Part shown: positions 1 through 10,831 of the stretch, in pieces
Numbering within the stretch: the first letter of the stretch is position 1
How the letters are laid out: the number at the start of each line of letters is the position of its first letter
Assembly (NCBI RefSeq): GCF_021462225.1
Contig: NC_061795.1
Coordinates: 3,487,001 to 3,551,000 of the forward strand
DNA length: 64,000 nt
DNA from: Girardinichthys multiradiatus
Lineage: Eukaryota; Chordata; Actinopteri; Cyprinodontiformes; Goodeidae
Direction of reading: 5' to 3'
The notes under the pieces: generated by a model
Database searches by the model: none
What the model saw: the letters and a program-made list of their open reading frames with translations, nothing else
Told to the model about the DNA's origin: nothing
Program-made: the position numbers and the translations under genes

Positions 1-1560
1 TTCCAAAACCAGTAACAAAAAAGCAAATGATGTCCTTCCTTGGACTAACTAATTATTGTAGAAACTGGGTGCCAAATTAACACCTTATGAAACATTATTT
101 GGAAGACCATACAGATTACCACAGTTCAAAAATCAGTGGGAGTTAGATGAAGAAGCCAACCTAGCTGATTATATGAGGAGTATGTTAGAAAAGCAACAGA
201 AACAAAATCAAATTATGCAGAAATAGTAGCTCCATTAAACAAACTAATGTATGAGGAAGAGCTGAAAATGAACTGAACTGAAATAGAGTGTAGCCAGTAC
301 TGCTTTAGCATTACCAGATTATAGTAAACCGTTTGTTCAGATTGCAAGGGATTTTTTATGACTTCAGTTCTGGTTCAACAACATGGAGATAAAATGAAAC
401 CAATAGCCTATTTCTCTTCAAAACTAGATAGTGTTGCGTGTGCGCAACCATATTGTGTGAGAGCTGTAACTGCAGCCTAAATGGCAGTTGACGTCAGTGG
501 TACAATAGTGTTGTTTCACCTTTTAACTTCAAGAGTTCCCCATGCAGTTTCAGCATTATTTCTGCAAACGAATATGACCTTTCTATCACCTGCTAGACAT
601 TTGTCCTGCATGTCAACCTTACTGTGACAACCACACTTAACTATAGAAAGGTGCACCACTTTAAACTCAGCAACATTGTTACCAACGCCTGAAGATGGAA
701 TTCAACATGATTGTTAATAATTAGCAGAAAAAGAAACAAAAACTAGAAGTGATTTGCAGGATCAACCTCTGGCACAGGGCGAAATAGTTTATGTGAATGG
801 TTTCTCCAGGATGAGAGAGGGAAGACACAAACAGGATATGCATTGGTGACAAAAGATACAGTGTTAAAAGAAATGCAACAACAAAGCCCACCACAGGAGA
901 TAGAAATGTGGAAAAAACATGGAGCTGCATTAAAAGATGAAATCTATATTTGACCAGATAATAAACCTGTCCTATCAAAGAACCTATATAAATGGGCAGC
1001 AATATTGAGCCGTTGTGTTTCGCAATGTCTCAACAGGGAGGAATGGTAGAACAGATACATAAATATTACATAACATATGGATTTAATTCTTATTCAAAAA
1101 ACTTTTGTAGAACATGTTTAACATGCGCAAAACATGATCCACAAGGGAATTTAGGACCATGAAGGGGACAATTTCTAAAACCAAGATATCCCTTTCAAAC
1201 AATTCATATGGATTTTATTGAGTGAAACCACATTAAAGGAAAAAAGTTCTGTTTAGTCATTATAGATGCATTTTCTAAATGGATAGAACTATTTCCAACT
1301 AAACATTACAAGCACCTCAGGGCTAACACCCTATGAAACGTTATTTGGAGGACCATACAGATTACCACAGTTCAAAAATCAGTGGGAGTTAGATGAAGAA
1401 GCCAACCTAGCTGATTATATGAGGAGTATGTTAGAAAAGCATCAGAAACAAAATCAAACTAATGAGGAATGTTCTATTTCCCAGCAGGAAAACCAACTAG
1501 TGAAACCAGGAGACTGGGTGTTAATAAGGAGTGTAAAAAAGAAACATTGGTAATTCACCT
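1..1560 (+). pseudogene. Retroviral pol relic (RT/RNase H and integrase pieces)
   Basis: Short translated stretches resemble the end of reverse transcriptase and RNase H (for example an [12 protein letters not shown] string near 400-430), then an integrase zinc-region piece (CLTCAKHDPQGN near 1117-1150) and a core piece (IHMDF near 1202). A segment containing LTPYETLFGG (near 1322-1351) matches the C-terminal integrase region. The reading frame is interrupted by many stops and shifts, and core parts of the integrase between about 1310 and 1325 are missing. Order is disturbed because an integrase C-terminal segment also occurs at 78-212, inside the RT/RNase H part. Confidence 0.7.
78..212 (+). 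repeat. Misplaced duplicate of the integrase-end segment (second copy at 1324-1459)
   Basis: About 135 bases starting at taacacctt are nearly identical to 1324-1459, with only a few substitutions between the copies. The downstream copy sits where an integrase C-terminus belongs. The upstream copy interrupts RT/RNase H sequence. This is a direct repeat within one provirus and suggests a template switch or recombination between proviral copies, or an assembly join. Confidence 0.75.
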
Positions 1561-1826
1561 AAGTGCGAGGGCCCATATCAGGTATTACTAACCACTCACA
1601 CGGCAGTAAAAATAGCTGAGAGATCAACCTGGATTCACCTTACACATTGTAAAAAGGTCATTTCGGTTGAAAGCTCCACCAGGGGAAGTGATTTACACAC
1701 TGATAATAGGGTGGACCCAGACATTTAGAGGCTGGAGACACCCGAACGTCAGTGAAGAAAATGAAAACACTGGAACCACTTAGAGGAGTCAAATTTCAGC
1801 CAAAATGACTCTTAGATGGATTAGCA

Positions 1827-3420
1827 ATGCTGGGCATTTATATTTTTCCTCATATTGATTTTCTTATTTTTCTGGTACCTCTGGGAACCAGTCAAGATAA
1901 ATAAGAATGTATTAACACCTGCTATGAGTCATATGAAACAAGTAGCGCTAAACCAAGGTAGGCAAGGTAACCCAACTATGTGTACTGAACAAACTTCTTA
2001 TACTTATGGCATTCAAGTGTGCGTGAAATCTAATACCACAGCTGTGGTGCTGATCCCACTCATTAGCTTGACCAAACGAGGAAGGAAAGGGCAGGATTAT
2101 AGAAGTTATAAATGGTACTTAACTAATGATAGAAAAGACACCTCATGGTCCACGATGGTAGCTGATGAAGGAAACAATTGGACACCAAAGTGGGGCACCA
2201 CTGCTTTTGCTAGTCATCAAAATAAATTGTTTAGACTCCATGAAGATGATAATGCAATCCAAGTAACCATTAATCTCATGTATAATTCTCTATTTCCTCC
2301 CAACTATCCTTCATCAGGAGGGGAATGTTGGGTTTTCTCCTGTGGGCCTGGGTTTCAGGGTCAGACCCAAACTTTGAAGTAAAAAGTGAAACAACTCTCT
2401 CCCCTAAGACCACGGCAAAGAGAGTAAAAATTATACCAGGAAACTCAACCGCAGATGACTGGTTCCAGGTTATTACTGGAGTATCAGGAACAAATAATAA
2501 CTTGTTATTGATGGTAGAACAAGCGGCTAACATGACTAAAAGAGATTGTGTTGTGTGTGGCTCCCATTCCTTTGTTACAAGTAGTTCCGGCTGTAATACC
2601 ACAACCCTGTATGATGGAAGTAATGAATCAAACTAATCCTAATGAAATGTGTCAGCACTGGGATTCTGTTTTTCCTGTAACTAGAGCAGATAAGAACAAA
2701 CCAGTATTCCATAAATGGGTCACCACTGGAAACTACACATGTATAAATATGACAGAGAGAGGCAATACATTGGGAAATCTCACTGCAGTATGGTGTACTA
2801 CAAGTGTAAAAGTAAATACGTATTTTAAACCAGTCTCTAGAGGAGACATTTGGTGGTGGTGTGATGACGACAGGTTGTTTGATTGATTACCTTCAAATGT
2901 AACAAGGCTCTGTGCGCTAGTTACCTTATCGTTACCAGTTTCGCTATATCCTATGTCAGTAGATGAAGTAACACGTGAACTATCTAGTGTAATACCACAT
3001 GACTTGCGTAATAGAAAGCGTAGTGCTGCAGCTTGGCAGACTGAGGGAGACCCTACGTACATTGATGCTATAGGTATACCTCGAAGGGTGCCAGATTCAT
3101 ATAAATTGGCTGATCAAGTAGCTGCAGGATTTGAATCAAGTATCTGTTGGTGGTGTACAATAAAGAAAAACATAGACAGGATCAACTATATTCACTACAA
3201 TGTTCAAAAGCTAGGAAATTGGACACAAAGCGGGTTTGGAGCTGTCCATAACCAATTGGCTTCAACTTCCCTGATGGCATTCCAGAATAGAATTGCTTTA
3301 GACATGTTGTTAGCTGAAAAAGGAGGAGTTTGTGCAATGTTTGGAGAACATTGCTGCACATTCATACCTAACAACACTGCGTGGATGTTGTTGTATTCCC
3401 TGCCTTCGTTCTTTTCTTAA
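1827..3420 (+). pseudogene. env: Gamma-type retroviral env, broken
   Basis: A hydrophobic signal-peptide-like start begins near 1827 in one frame. The surface part then continues in another frame from about 1855 to a stop at 2380-2382, shifts to a third frame (about 2325-2636), and returns to the 1855 frame from about 2548, with a further stop at 2884-2886. Visible features are several N-x-S/T sites, a CVVC motif near 2548 (the CxxC motif of gamma-type surface subunits), a basic cleavage-type site RNRKRS near 3016-3033, and in the transmembrane subunit a C-x6-CC motif near 3331-3357. The frame ends soon after that motif without a normal membrane anchor. It cannot encode a whole envelope protein as it stands. 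Confidence 0.75.
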
Positions 3421-3706
3421 CTGTCTCATCACCACAGCTATTTCTCCTATGGAAGACAGAGTTACCTAGCTCTATCCGTTACTTAAACATCAGGATGATG
3501 AGGATGATGAAGATCCGACTGACCACTTTTCTGACCTGTACCCAGATTCATCTCTATATGATTCTGTGGTTTAAATGTCAGTAAGTGCCTCTGATTGTAA
3601 TTATATTTGTGCTCATGAAAAATGATCTTCCAGTTAAAAATCCAAAAGAAGTGGTTGTTTAAGTGATATGAGAATATGAGCAAATATAAGATAAATAGGG
3701 GGGAAA

Positions 3707-4044
3707 TGTTGGAATAATTGTATATAGATTTATCTTATATTTTTCCTTTTTTATTAACTTCACTATTTGATCTTTATAACCTTTCATGTATGTGTGAGTA
3801 AGGATGTGATGAGTTGTTTGCACGGAAGGATCAAAGGTGGAGCCGGGAAGGAAGCAGTCACAGTTGAGGATGTCATAAAGATGGTGGATGATTGTGATTG
3901 GACAGATGTGTTTTCAGAGCGGTAGGAAATTTGTAACTGAAGCACATCTCTGTCCGTTCTCCTCGCAGCGAGTAAGAAACTAATTCTTTGTCTTTCTCTT
4001 CTTTTTGTGATTTTATAAGCATTGTAGGTTGTTTGAACCTGACA
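3707..4044 (+). repeat. Probable 3' LTR of the endogenous retrovirus
   Basis: A purine-rich tract (aggggggaaa, 3697-3706) is followed directly by TGTTGGAATAATTG, a classic polypurine tract to TG start. The block could end at the CA at 4043-4044. The start is well supported. The end is a guess, because the 5' LTR is outside the window and no second copy is available for comparison. No target-site duplication can be tested for the same reason. Confidence 0.55.
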
Positions 4045-4343
4045 TTTTTGATATCTTACATTCTAGTTCCTCAGCCGATAGTCCTAAGCTTTCTGTGTCA
4101 TCCTCACCTTGGGTTGAAGACAGCTGCAAACTAGGAACGTTCTCCAAAGTAATGCAGTCGCTATCATCTTCCGCTTCATATCCTTCTGAGTCCGGCGGCG
4201 GCGGTACTGCTGAACATGTTCTACCACAGCAAAGCACTGTAACAGCCGCGATTCAGTTCGTTTGTAACATGTTGAGCTTGGTCCATCGTGAAGAAACACA
4301 TTCTTTTACAAACCAAATTTACCAAGAAATCAGGCTATTTAAA

Positions 4344-4344
<1 letters not shown>

Positions 4345-4375
<31 letters not shown>

Positions 4376-4376
4376 C

Positions 4377-4457
<81 letters not shown>
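4345..4457. repeat. CT then TA microsatellite
   Basis: A short (CT)n tract passes into about 100 bases of (TA)n interrupted by occasional TACA units. It ends exactly at the left end of the Tc1 element. TA is the target of Tc1 transposons, so such a tract offers many insertion sites. The tract resumes on the far side (5712-5728). Confidence 0.95.
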
Positions 4458-5711
4458 CAGGGGTTGGACAATGAAACTGAAACACCTGGTTTTAGATCAC
4501 AATAATTTATTAGTATGGTGTAGGGCCTCCTTTTGCGGCCAATACAGAGTCAATTCGTCTTGATAATGATATATACAAGTCCTGCACAGTGGTCAGAGGG
4601 ATTTTAAGCCATTCTTCTTGCAGGATAGTGGCCAGGTCACTACGTGATGCTGGTGGAGGAAAACGTTTCCTGACTCGCTCCTCCAAAACACCCCAAAGTG
4701 GCTCAATAATATTTAGATCTGGTGACTGTGCAGGCCATGGGAGATGTTCAACTTCACTTTCATGTTCATCAAACCAATCTTTCACCAGTCTTGCTGTGTG
4801 TATTGGTGCATTGTCATCCTGATACATGGCACTGCCTTCAGGATACAATGTTTGAACCATTGGATGCACATGGTCCTCAAGAATGGTTCGGTAGTCCTTG
4901 TCCTTGGCAGTGACGCGCCCATCTAGCACGAGTATATGGCAGCCCAAACCATCACTGATCCACCTCCATGCTTCACTCTGGGCATGCAACAGTCTGCGTG
5001 GTACGCTTCTTTGGGGCTTCTCCACACCGTAACTCTCCTGGATGTGGGGAAAACAGTAAATGTGGACTCATCAGAGAACAATACATGTTTCACATTGTCC
5101 ACAGCCCAAGATTTGCACTCCTTGCACCATTGAAACCAACGTTTGGCATTGGCATGAGTGACCAAAGGTTTGGCTGTAGCAGCCCGGCCGTGTATATTGA
5201 CCCTATGGAGCTCCAGACGGACAGTTGTGGTGGAAACAGGAGAGTTGAGGTGCACATTTAATTCTGCCGTGATTTGGGCAGCCGTGGTTTTATGTTTTTT
5301 GGATACAATCTGGGTTAGCACCCGAACATCCCTTTCAGACAGCTTCCTCTTGCATCCACAGTTAATCCTGTTGGATGTGGTTCATCCTTCTTGGTGGTAT
5401 GCTGACATTACCCTGGATACCGTGGCTCTTGATACATCACAAAGACTTGCTGTCTTGGTCACAGATGCGCCAGCAAGACGTGCACCAACAATTTGTCCTC
5501 TTTTGAACTCTGGTATGTCACCCATAATGTTGTGTGCATTTCAATATTTTGAGCAAAACTGTGCTCTTACCCAGCTAATTGAACCTTCACACTCTGCTCT
5601 TACTGGTGCAATGTGCAATCAATGAAGACTGGCTACCAGGCTGGTCCAATTTAGCCATGAAACCTCCCACACTAAAATGACAGGTGTTTCAGTTTCATTG
5701 TCCAACCCCTG
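4458..5711 (-). mobile_element. Tc1-like transposon, complete ends
   Basis: The element starts with caggggttggacaatgaaac and ends with the exact reverse complement at 5692-5711, with matching inverted ends of about 30 bases. It lies in TA-repeat DNA, so a TA duplication is consistent on both sides but cannot be proven. The length of 1254 bases is normal for Tc1. The transposase is on the minus strand and is broken. Confidence 0.92.
4510..5525 (-). pseudogene. Tc1-like transposase, frameshifted
   Basis: Reading from the ATG at 5525 leftward gives a helix-turn-helix N-terminal part, then the DDE catalytic part. The first catalytic Asp is in VLFSDEST, the second in YQDDNAPIHTA, and the Glu in NIIEPLW, in a D-D34E arrangement. 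The coding sequence is interrupted by a stop near 5383 and a frame change near 4940-4960, so two open pieces (5321-4923 and 5025-4510) overlap. All three acidic residues survive. The element is probably non-autonomous now but could be mobilised in trans because its ends are intact. Confidence 0.88.
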
Positions 5712-5775
5712 TATATATATATATATATGTACAGAAACATATCGATATATAGATATCTGTATATACATGTAGATA

Positions 5776-6015
5776 TACAGTACTGTGCAAATGTTTTAGG
5801 GTGTGAAAAAATGCTGTAAACAAAGTATGATTTCAGAAATATAAATGAGGACTGTCTATTTTTATCAATTTACAAAATGCTGAGTGAGCTAACCCAAACA
5901 TACAGCCAAATTCATTAAGAACTATCTTCAGCGTAAAGAAGAACAAGAACTGAAAGTGATGGTATGGCCCAACATGGCCCTGATCTCAACATCGAATGTG
6001 TCTTGGATTACATGA
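5776..6015 (+). mobile_element. Deleted Tc1/mariner relic
   Basis: The sequence acagtactgtgcaaatg at 5777 resembles the terminal repeat of a second fish Tc1 family, and about 150 bases further on ggcccaacatggccctga (near 5964) resembles the end of a transposase gene (PxSPDLN region). The middle of the element is missing. No intact right end was found. Confidence 0.5.
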
Positions 6016-6089
6016 AGAGACAGAAGGATGTGAGAAAGCCTACATCCACATTGTGGATATATACATCCACATTGTGGATGTAGGCTACA

Positions 6090-8063
6090 AAACACATTGT
6101 TTTCTTGTTTTACTTCTGAGCGAGGATTTTTTTGACTCCTTACTGTGAACTGTGTAATGTGGCTTTTGAATCATGTTTGCCAACTTGCTGCCCATCAGAC
6201 ATATTTCTCAGGTCTTTATCACAAAATCTTGGTGCCCAGTATACTAGAACAGATGCCTCAGGCCCATTTTGTCCTCTTCGATGCTCCTCATATTGCACTC
6301 AGTCAGAGGGAGAAGAAAAACCTTCATGTGAACACACATCTGAGCTCAAGGTTGATGAATCCCAACTCTATAGATCTCTAAATCAATGTGTTTCTGTCAG
6401 CATGAACAGTTTGGAGATTTTGCTGCTCTGCAAGCGTGAAAGCACCTCTCCACTTTGGCACCTCAGCTCGTTCACACCAACCAATAGCAGCTCAGCTGAG
6501 AGGAGGCAGAGCAAAGTGGGTGTCAGCATGCCTCTGTGATGATGGATGGGCCTCACTGGAGAGATGATGGATGACAAAGGTGGCCATTTTTTTATGGTAT
6601 GTGGAGTGGGTTCCCATGGCAACATGCTGCTCCTGTGACCTCTGCTTGATCTGTATCAAAAAGGGTATGCCCTCAAAAACCTTGACTGCCTCCTGGAGGT
6701 TAGATACCATTGGCTTTAGCAAAACTACACATAGGTGTAACAGAAGAAGGAATCTGGGGAAAAAAAACAAAAAAAACCGATATGTATTATTGCCATATTT
6801 CCCAAGCCTTCCAAGCAACACCCACCAGTGACTGATTGGTAAGGTTTGTTTTCTTTGTCCAAGCACAACATTTCAATAAGCTGTGCTAATTAAACACAGA
6901 GGAAGTAATTAAAAAACCCACTATCTGCAATTGGCAGATTGCTTGTCTCACAAAGACGTGCAATAAATATGGAGAAAGTGGTTTTATTTTTCTGTCAATA
7001 TGCTTTTGAAAGCGTTCACTATGAGATTGCATTCCTCCAACAATCATGAAAAAGTCTCTTAAACAGACTCAACAGTGTCTCAAATTGGGATCAGTGGTAA
7101 TTTATTTACTTCTTTAGTTTTGAAATTATGTCCTAACTGCATTATTTCACACTTTTGTTCAACACCAAAAAGATCAAACCCCCCTGAGCCTCCATAGTAA
7201 ATAAACAATGTTTTAAAAAGACCACACATGTACAAAATAATTCAACAGATGTAGTTATTTGTTTTTTTCCTTTACACGTCTGTTTCCCAACAACTCCACG
7301 ATTGGCTGCCATGTGTCATTTCACTGGATTTTTAAGCACACTTAACACACTGTCGTTCTAGTGAAACTATTGACACTGCTATAAAAATGAAACAAAAAGG
7401 TAAAAAAGACAAAAAAGCAAACCAATAACCTAATTCCAAGAATGCTTTAACTTTGTCCTCATCCATTTGCTGTAGAGAATAATCCTTTCCAAGATTTGTG
7501 TAATTCCTTAATAAAAACACTTCAGAGGAGAAACAAAGAAATATATTTTTTACTCATAAATATGTTAAAATGCAAATGTGTTTCTTCAAACAAGTGATTT
7601 TCCCTCTCTTGATTATCCAGTATTTACAAATTTGTAAAAATGCAATTTTTCCAGGAGGGAAGCAGGTATATAGTCTGGCTCAATCCTTCGCAGATTAGCT
7701 CACTGGCAAAGAAACCTTTTATCACCGTAGCTATATGCCAATATGCCTATATGCCAAAATTAATGGCAAATCCTGAGCAAATCCAAAGAACATACTGCAG
7801 CAATAGCGACTCTAAAACCCTGACCTTTTTGCACCCATATGCACACCTTTCACTCTTCTGACAAAGAGTCTAGTTTAGGTCTTCAATATAACATTGATGG
7901 AGCTAGAATAATTTTCTATCCTTTAGATGCTGTTCCAGAAATCTACATTGGCTGCATTCTAGTCTGTATTTTAACTATGACAGTAGTCCCTGAATAGACT
8001 GCTATCCAAGTGGTGGTATATCTTATCTAGGTTTGTTTTGTCTATTTCTCTGAAACATAAACC
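6090..8063. other. Unassigned non-coding stretch
   Basis: AT-rich sequence with only short, overlapping open frames on both strands and no recognisable domain. The longest (6132-6539, plus strand) has no motif I know and competes with an equally long frame on the other strand. A hairpin-like, partly repeated stretch lies just before it at about 6039-6087. I see no exon, RNA gene or transposon end that I can defend here. Confidence 0.5.
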
Positions 8064-8104
8064 TGTTAGGGTTTGCCAGATATAGGACCCCAAATCATAA
8101 CAGA

Positions 8105-9265
8105 ATGTTTCCGCCAACCACGGACCCCGCGGACACGCTGAAGGCAGAAACCTTGGATCGCTGGGTTGAACGGCAGAAGGAGGAGGCGATGAGGAATCTG
8201 CCGACTGACCTGGAGGTGCTACCCTCTCCACTGCTGCTGGAGCAGATGGAGCGTGAGGCGGTTCAGCGCCGTTCTCCGCCTGCTTCCCTGGCTGCGCACT
8301 CTGGTCCGGCAGTGAAGTCTTCGGCTTCCTCCCGCCGCAAGAGACGTCGGGGCGGAGCGCCTTCCTGTGGTTCGGCTGCCAAGGAGGTGGTTTCCCTGCC
8401 AGCCTATGTGAGGGCTGCAGCTAGTAAGCCCGCATCTTCGTCTCCCACAGCACTGTCTGCCAGGCTTGCTGCAGCTCCGTCCATGCTGGCTTCGCTCGCT
8501 CCAGCTCGGTGTTCTGAGGCAATACCTGACGAGCTGGAGCAGCGGTTAAGGTTTTTTGCATGCCATATAAAGAGCTTAAGGAAGACCAGCCTCATGTATT
8601 CCTCTCCGGAGCTGATCGAGAGAATCAGGCAGGTAGAGAGGGACTGTGAGACTGTAGTAAGGCTGGTTTACTGCCGCCCACCTTTGTCCACGCCAGGACT
8701 CCAGGGAGCTGTTGCTAGTGCTGCTGCAGAGCAGCCCATGTCAGGCCTCCAGAGCGCTGCTGCAGAGCAGCCTGACTCCAGGCCAGACACACCACAGCCT
8801 GACACACCACAGCCTGACATGACGCCTGACCCTAAGTCAGCCTCTGCTCATGCCACTGAGGGTCTCGGCGACGCCTCAACCTCTGCTCACGCCACTGAGG
8901 CTCTCAGCAATGCCTCTGCTTCTGCCTCTGAGGGTTTGCCAGGCTCTGCTTCTGCCTCTGAGGGTTCGCCAGGCTCTGCTTCTGCCTCTGAGGGTTTGCC
9001 AGGCTCTGCTTCTGCCTCTGAGGGTTCGCCAGGCTCTGCTTCTGCCTCTGAGGGTTCGCCAGGCTCCACGCCTCTGGGGTTCCACAGAGTTTTTGGGGGG
9101 TCCTCTACTCTCCTCTGTCGGCCTCCTGACCTACCTGCAGGTTCCCGTCGCAGGCCGCCACGGCTTCGCCGCCGACTGCCCGGAACTCTGTGGTGCAGGT
9201 CTGGTTACCCGCCTAAACTCTGTGCCTGCTGGGGACAACCCCCTGGTCGCCCGCCGGAACTCTGA
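8105..9265 (+). CDS. Element-encoded 386-residue protein with 10-residue repeats, function unknown
   Basis: This is the only long open frame in the inverted-end element. Residues 1-60 are charged and helix-prone (DRWVERQKEEAMRNLP). Residues near 77-82 form a basic cluster (RRKRRR) that could be nuclear-targeting. The middle is Ala/Ser-rich with a probable helical segment around LEQRLRFFACHIKSLRK. Then come Pro/Asp repeats (DTPQP) and five near-identical copies of a SASASEG(L/S)PG decapeptide. Base composition is GC-rich, unlike the flanks. The frame ends at 9265, while a neighbouring frame stays open to 9326 through two copies of a ~48-base unit, so the 3' end may have shifted. I recognise the general type as a repeated gene of fish mobile DNA but cannot name a function. 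Confidence 0.55.
   Translation: MFPPTTDPADTLKAETLDRWVERQKEEAMRNLPTDLEVLPSPLLLEQMEREAVQRRSPPASLAAHSGPAVKSSASSRRKRRRGGAPSCGSAAKEVVSLPAYVRAAASKPASSSPTALSARLAAAPSMLASLAPARCSEAIPDELEQRLRFFACHIKSLRKTSLMYSSPELIERIRQVERDCETVVRLVYCRPPLSTPGLQGAVASAAAEQPMSGLQSAAAEQPDSRPDTPQPDTPQPDMTPDPKSASAHATEGLGDASTSAHATEALSNASASASEGLPGSASASEGSPGSASASEGLPGSASASEGSPGSASASEGSPGSTPLGFHRVFGGSSTLLCRPPDLPAGSRRRPPRLRRRLPGTLWCRSGYPPKLCACWGQPPGRPPEL
8920..9067 (+). repeat. 30-bp coding minisatellite, five units
   Basis: Five head-to-tail copies of tctgcttctgcctctgaggg followed by ttygccaggc encode the decapeptide repeat. Units differ mainly at one base, which alternates Leu and Ser. There are no variable spacers, so it is a simple coding tandem repeat. 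Confidence 0.95.
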
Positions 9266-9477
9266 GCCTGCTGGGGACGACCCCCTGGTCGCCGGCCTGA
9301 ACTCTGTTTTTGTTTCTGTTTTTTGATCATGCCATGCCTGTCTTGCCTGCTTGTTTGTTTTGTTCCTGCCTCCTGTAGTGAGTGAGTTTTTTTGTAATTA
9401 AATCTGTTTCACTTACTATCACGATGCCTTCTGGTCTGCGTTCTGGGGTCCTGTATCTCACAGGCTCTAACAAAACC

Positions 9478-10720
9478 ATGGGGTTGGAAACAATAGTAGA
9501 CCCTATTTTTTCATGCCATCTATCACACAACAGACCACACCCTTCTAAAGGGTCTTGGTTCCATCCTTGTGTTTTCTGGCTAATGGCTCAGAGGAAAGTG
9601 CTGAATCAGATGAAGACACACAATGAACCAGCACCAAGAAAAGCCTGATGAGAATAAATACAAACCTGGTACCCTATCTTTAAGATGCCTGAGTGTTAAC
9701 TTATGTATACAAATGTATTTCTATGTGTGCTCCTCACTCGTCATTCTTGTGGGACTATTTAAACTGTGGAACATGCACAGTGCTGTGATTTACCAAATAA
9801 AGAGAGAGGTGGCTTTCCCTCGTAGTTCAACCGAATAATGCAGTAGTCCGGTAGTATGACTTGGCCTTATCCCTGGCATTATGATGACAGCGCCAACACT
9901 CAGGTCCAAATTAAATTCTCCGAGAGAGGTGACACAACAGTGTAGAATACTTATCAGTTTCATAATCGTGGCTACGGTGGTGTACAGAGCTGATGGAACA
10001 AAGGTGCCTTTTTCTGTTTTCCTCCCTAAACTAAGTTAGGTCAGTTATTTAAAAACCCCAATTATGCTTAAGAACCTACTCTTTAGATTTCAGAGAGAGA
10101 AAATCAATAAACCTTGGATAAAGTTACACCTCTAGTGATACTTGGAACATTCATTCTCAGTTCTCTTTAGAATTTCTCTTCAAATATATTAAACACATAA
10201 AGTAAGGAAATATGTACTGCTTATTTCTTTGTTATCACAATGCTACTAGGCAATAAAATTTAAAATCATTGGAAAGCCTGCTTATTTCTCTTTAAATGGT
10301 GCCATTTTAAGGAAAACTGAATTTGTAGGTTAAGTAGCAAAGGTGAGAATGTAGGTTACACCCATGAAAAACTTGTCAAATCCTCTGCTTCAGTTTGCCA
10401 GAGCACGTTACTTCCACGTTACTTCCACACCAATACCTCCTTTTTTTGTTTACTATCAGAAGATGAGAGTAAAATAAACAAATTTGGTTTTAAAACCAGC
10501 TATGTTTTAGTGTGATCTGTTGAACTGTATGTTTTAACCTTGGCCAAGTACCAAACTCTTTACTTAATACATGGAATCCTTTCTGGCCCCTCTAATATCT
10601 TAGTCAATTCATCATTCAGCTGAGCACCTAACTTTCTATCTTACTGCAGCAGGTGAACTTCAGTCAAGTGCAAATGTCAAGACTCTAAAGGTAAATGCAC
10701 ACATAGGTAACAGCTGCTTT
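9478..10720. other. Unassigned stretch, 3' side of a host gene on the minus strand
   Basis: If the exon at 10721-10829 is real, this stretch would hold its 3' untranslated region and downstream DNA. I see no clear minus-strand AATAAA close to the stop. A plus-strand AATAAA lies near 9797. No coding frame of note is present. Confidence 0.4.
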
Positions 10721-10829
10721 TCATTGCACTCTTAAGTCTTTCAGTGGAGCCTCGGCTGTTTCCATCACGAACTCCACTGTGTCGTCATCACAAAGACGTT
10801 GCCCTCCAGCAATGCGAGCGGGGCGCAAC
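10721..10829 (-). CDS. Probable terminal coding exon of a host gene
   Basis: On the minus strand a pyrimidine-rich tract ending in tatttgtatttcaag forms a good 3' splice site directly before gttgcgcccc. The following frame is open for 36 codons and ends at TGA (10721-10723). The peptide is charged and non-repetitive (it includes GGQRLCDDDTVEF and ends in PLKDLRVQ), with better codon character than the surroundings. I cannot identify the protein, and I found no matching upstream exon in the window. The first base of the exon would complete a codon from the previous exon. Confidence 0.45.
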
Positions 10830-10831
10830 CT

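Larger units (their letters stand above)
1..4044 (+). mobile_element. Endogenous retrovirus, 3' portion (pol-env-3' LTR), rearranged and defective
   Basis: Reading left to right the segment shows pol pieces (RT/RNase H-like, then integrase-like), an env region with surface and transmembrane parts, a purine-rich tract and a terminal LTR-like block. The 5' LTR, gag and the start of pol lie outside the window or are lost. The env CxxC and CX6CC motifs point to a gammaretrovirus-type envelope. No gene is intact: frames change repeatedly and stops occur in pol and env. The copy is old and coding-dead as read. The class is inferred from motifs, not from an alignment. Confidence 0.8.
8064..9472 (+). 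mobile_element. Transposable element with ~30-bp inverted ends, TG...CA termini and 5-bp target duplication
   Basis: The left end reads TGTTAGGGTTTGCCAGATAT and the reverse complement of the right end reads TGTTAGAGCCTGTGAGATAC. Both continue into AGGACCCCA, giving inverted ends of about 30 bases with a few mismatches. AAACC lies immediately outside both ends (8059-8063 and 9473-9477), a 5-bp target duplication. Most of the interior is one open frame. TGT...ACA ends with a 4-5 bp duplication would fit a Ginger-like DNA transposon or an LTR-type integrase product. No transposase is present, so the class is open and the copy is probably non-autonomous. Confidence 0.65.

Noticed and set aside
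4013..4237. Minus-strand acidic frame with a piggyBac-like N-terminal flavour
   Set aside because: It is short and acidic, runs into the putative LTR, and has no catalytic domain after it. The resemblance is only in composition.
4029..4563. Plus-strand frames through the TA microsatellite
   Set aside because: They encode only Tyr/Ile repeats from the microsatellite and end in Tc1 sequence.
6039..6087. Palindrome-like hairpin with repeated tacatccacattgtggat
   Set aside because: The two halves do not pair through the centre (tt against aa), so it is a short direct repeat with partial symmetry. It is probably debris of a Tc1 relic.
8920..9067. CRISPR-like array
   Set aside because: The units are contiguous without spacers, in frame with a protein, and in a vertebrate genome.
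8887..9085. Arg- or Glu-rich minus-strand frames
   Set aside because: Shadows of the 30-bp tandem repeat in the plus-strand gene.
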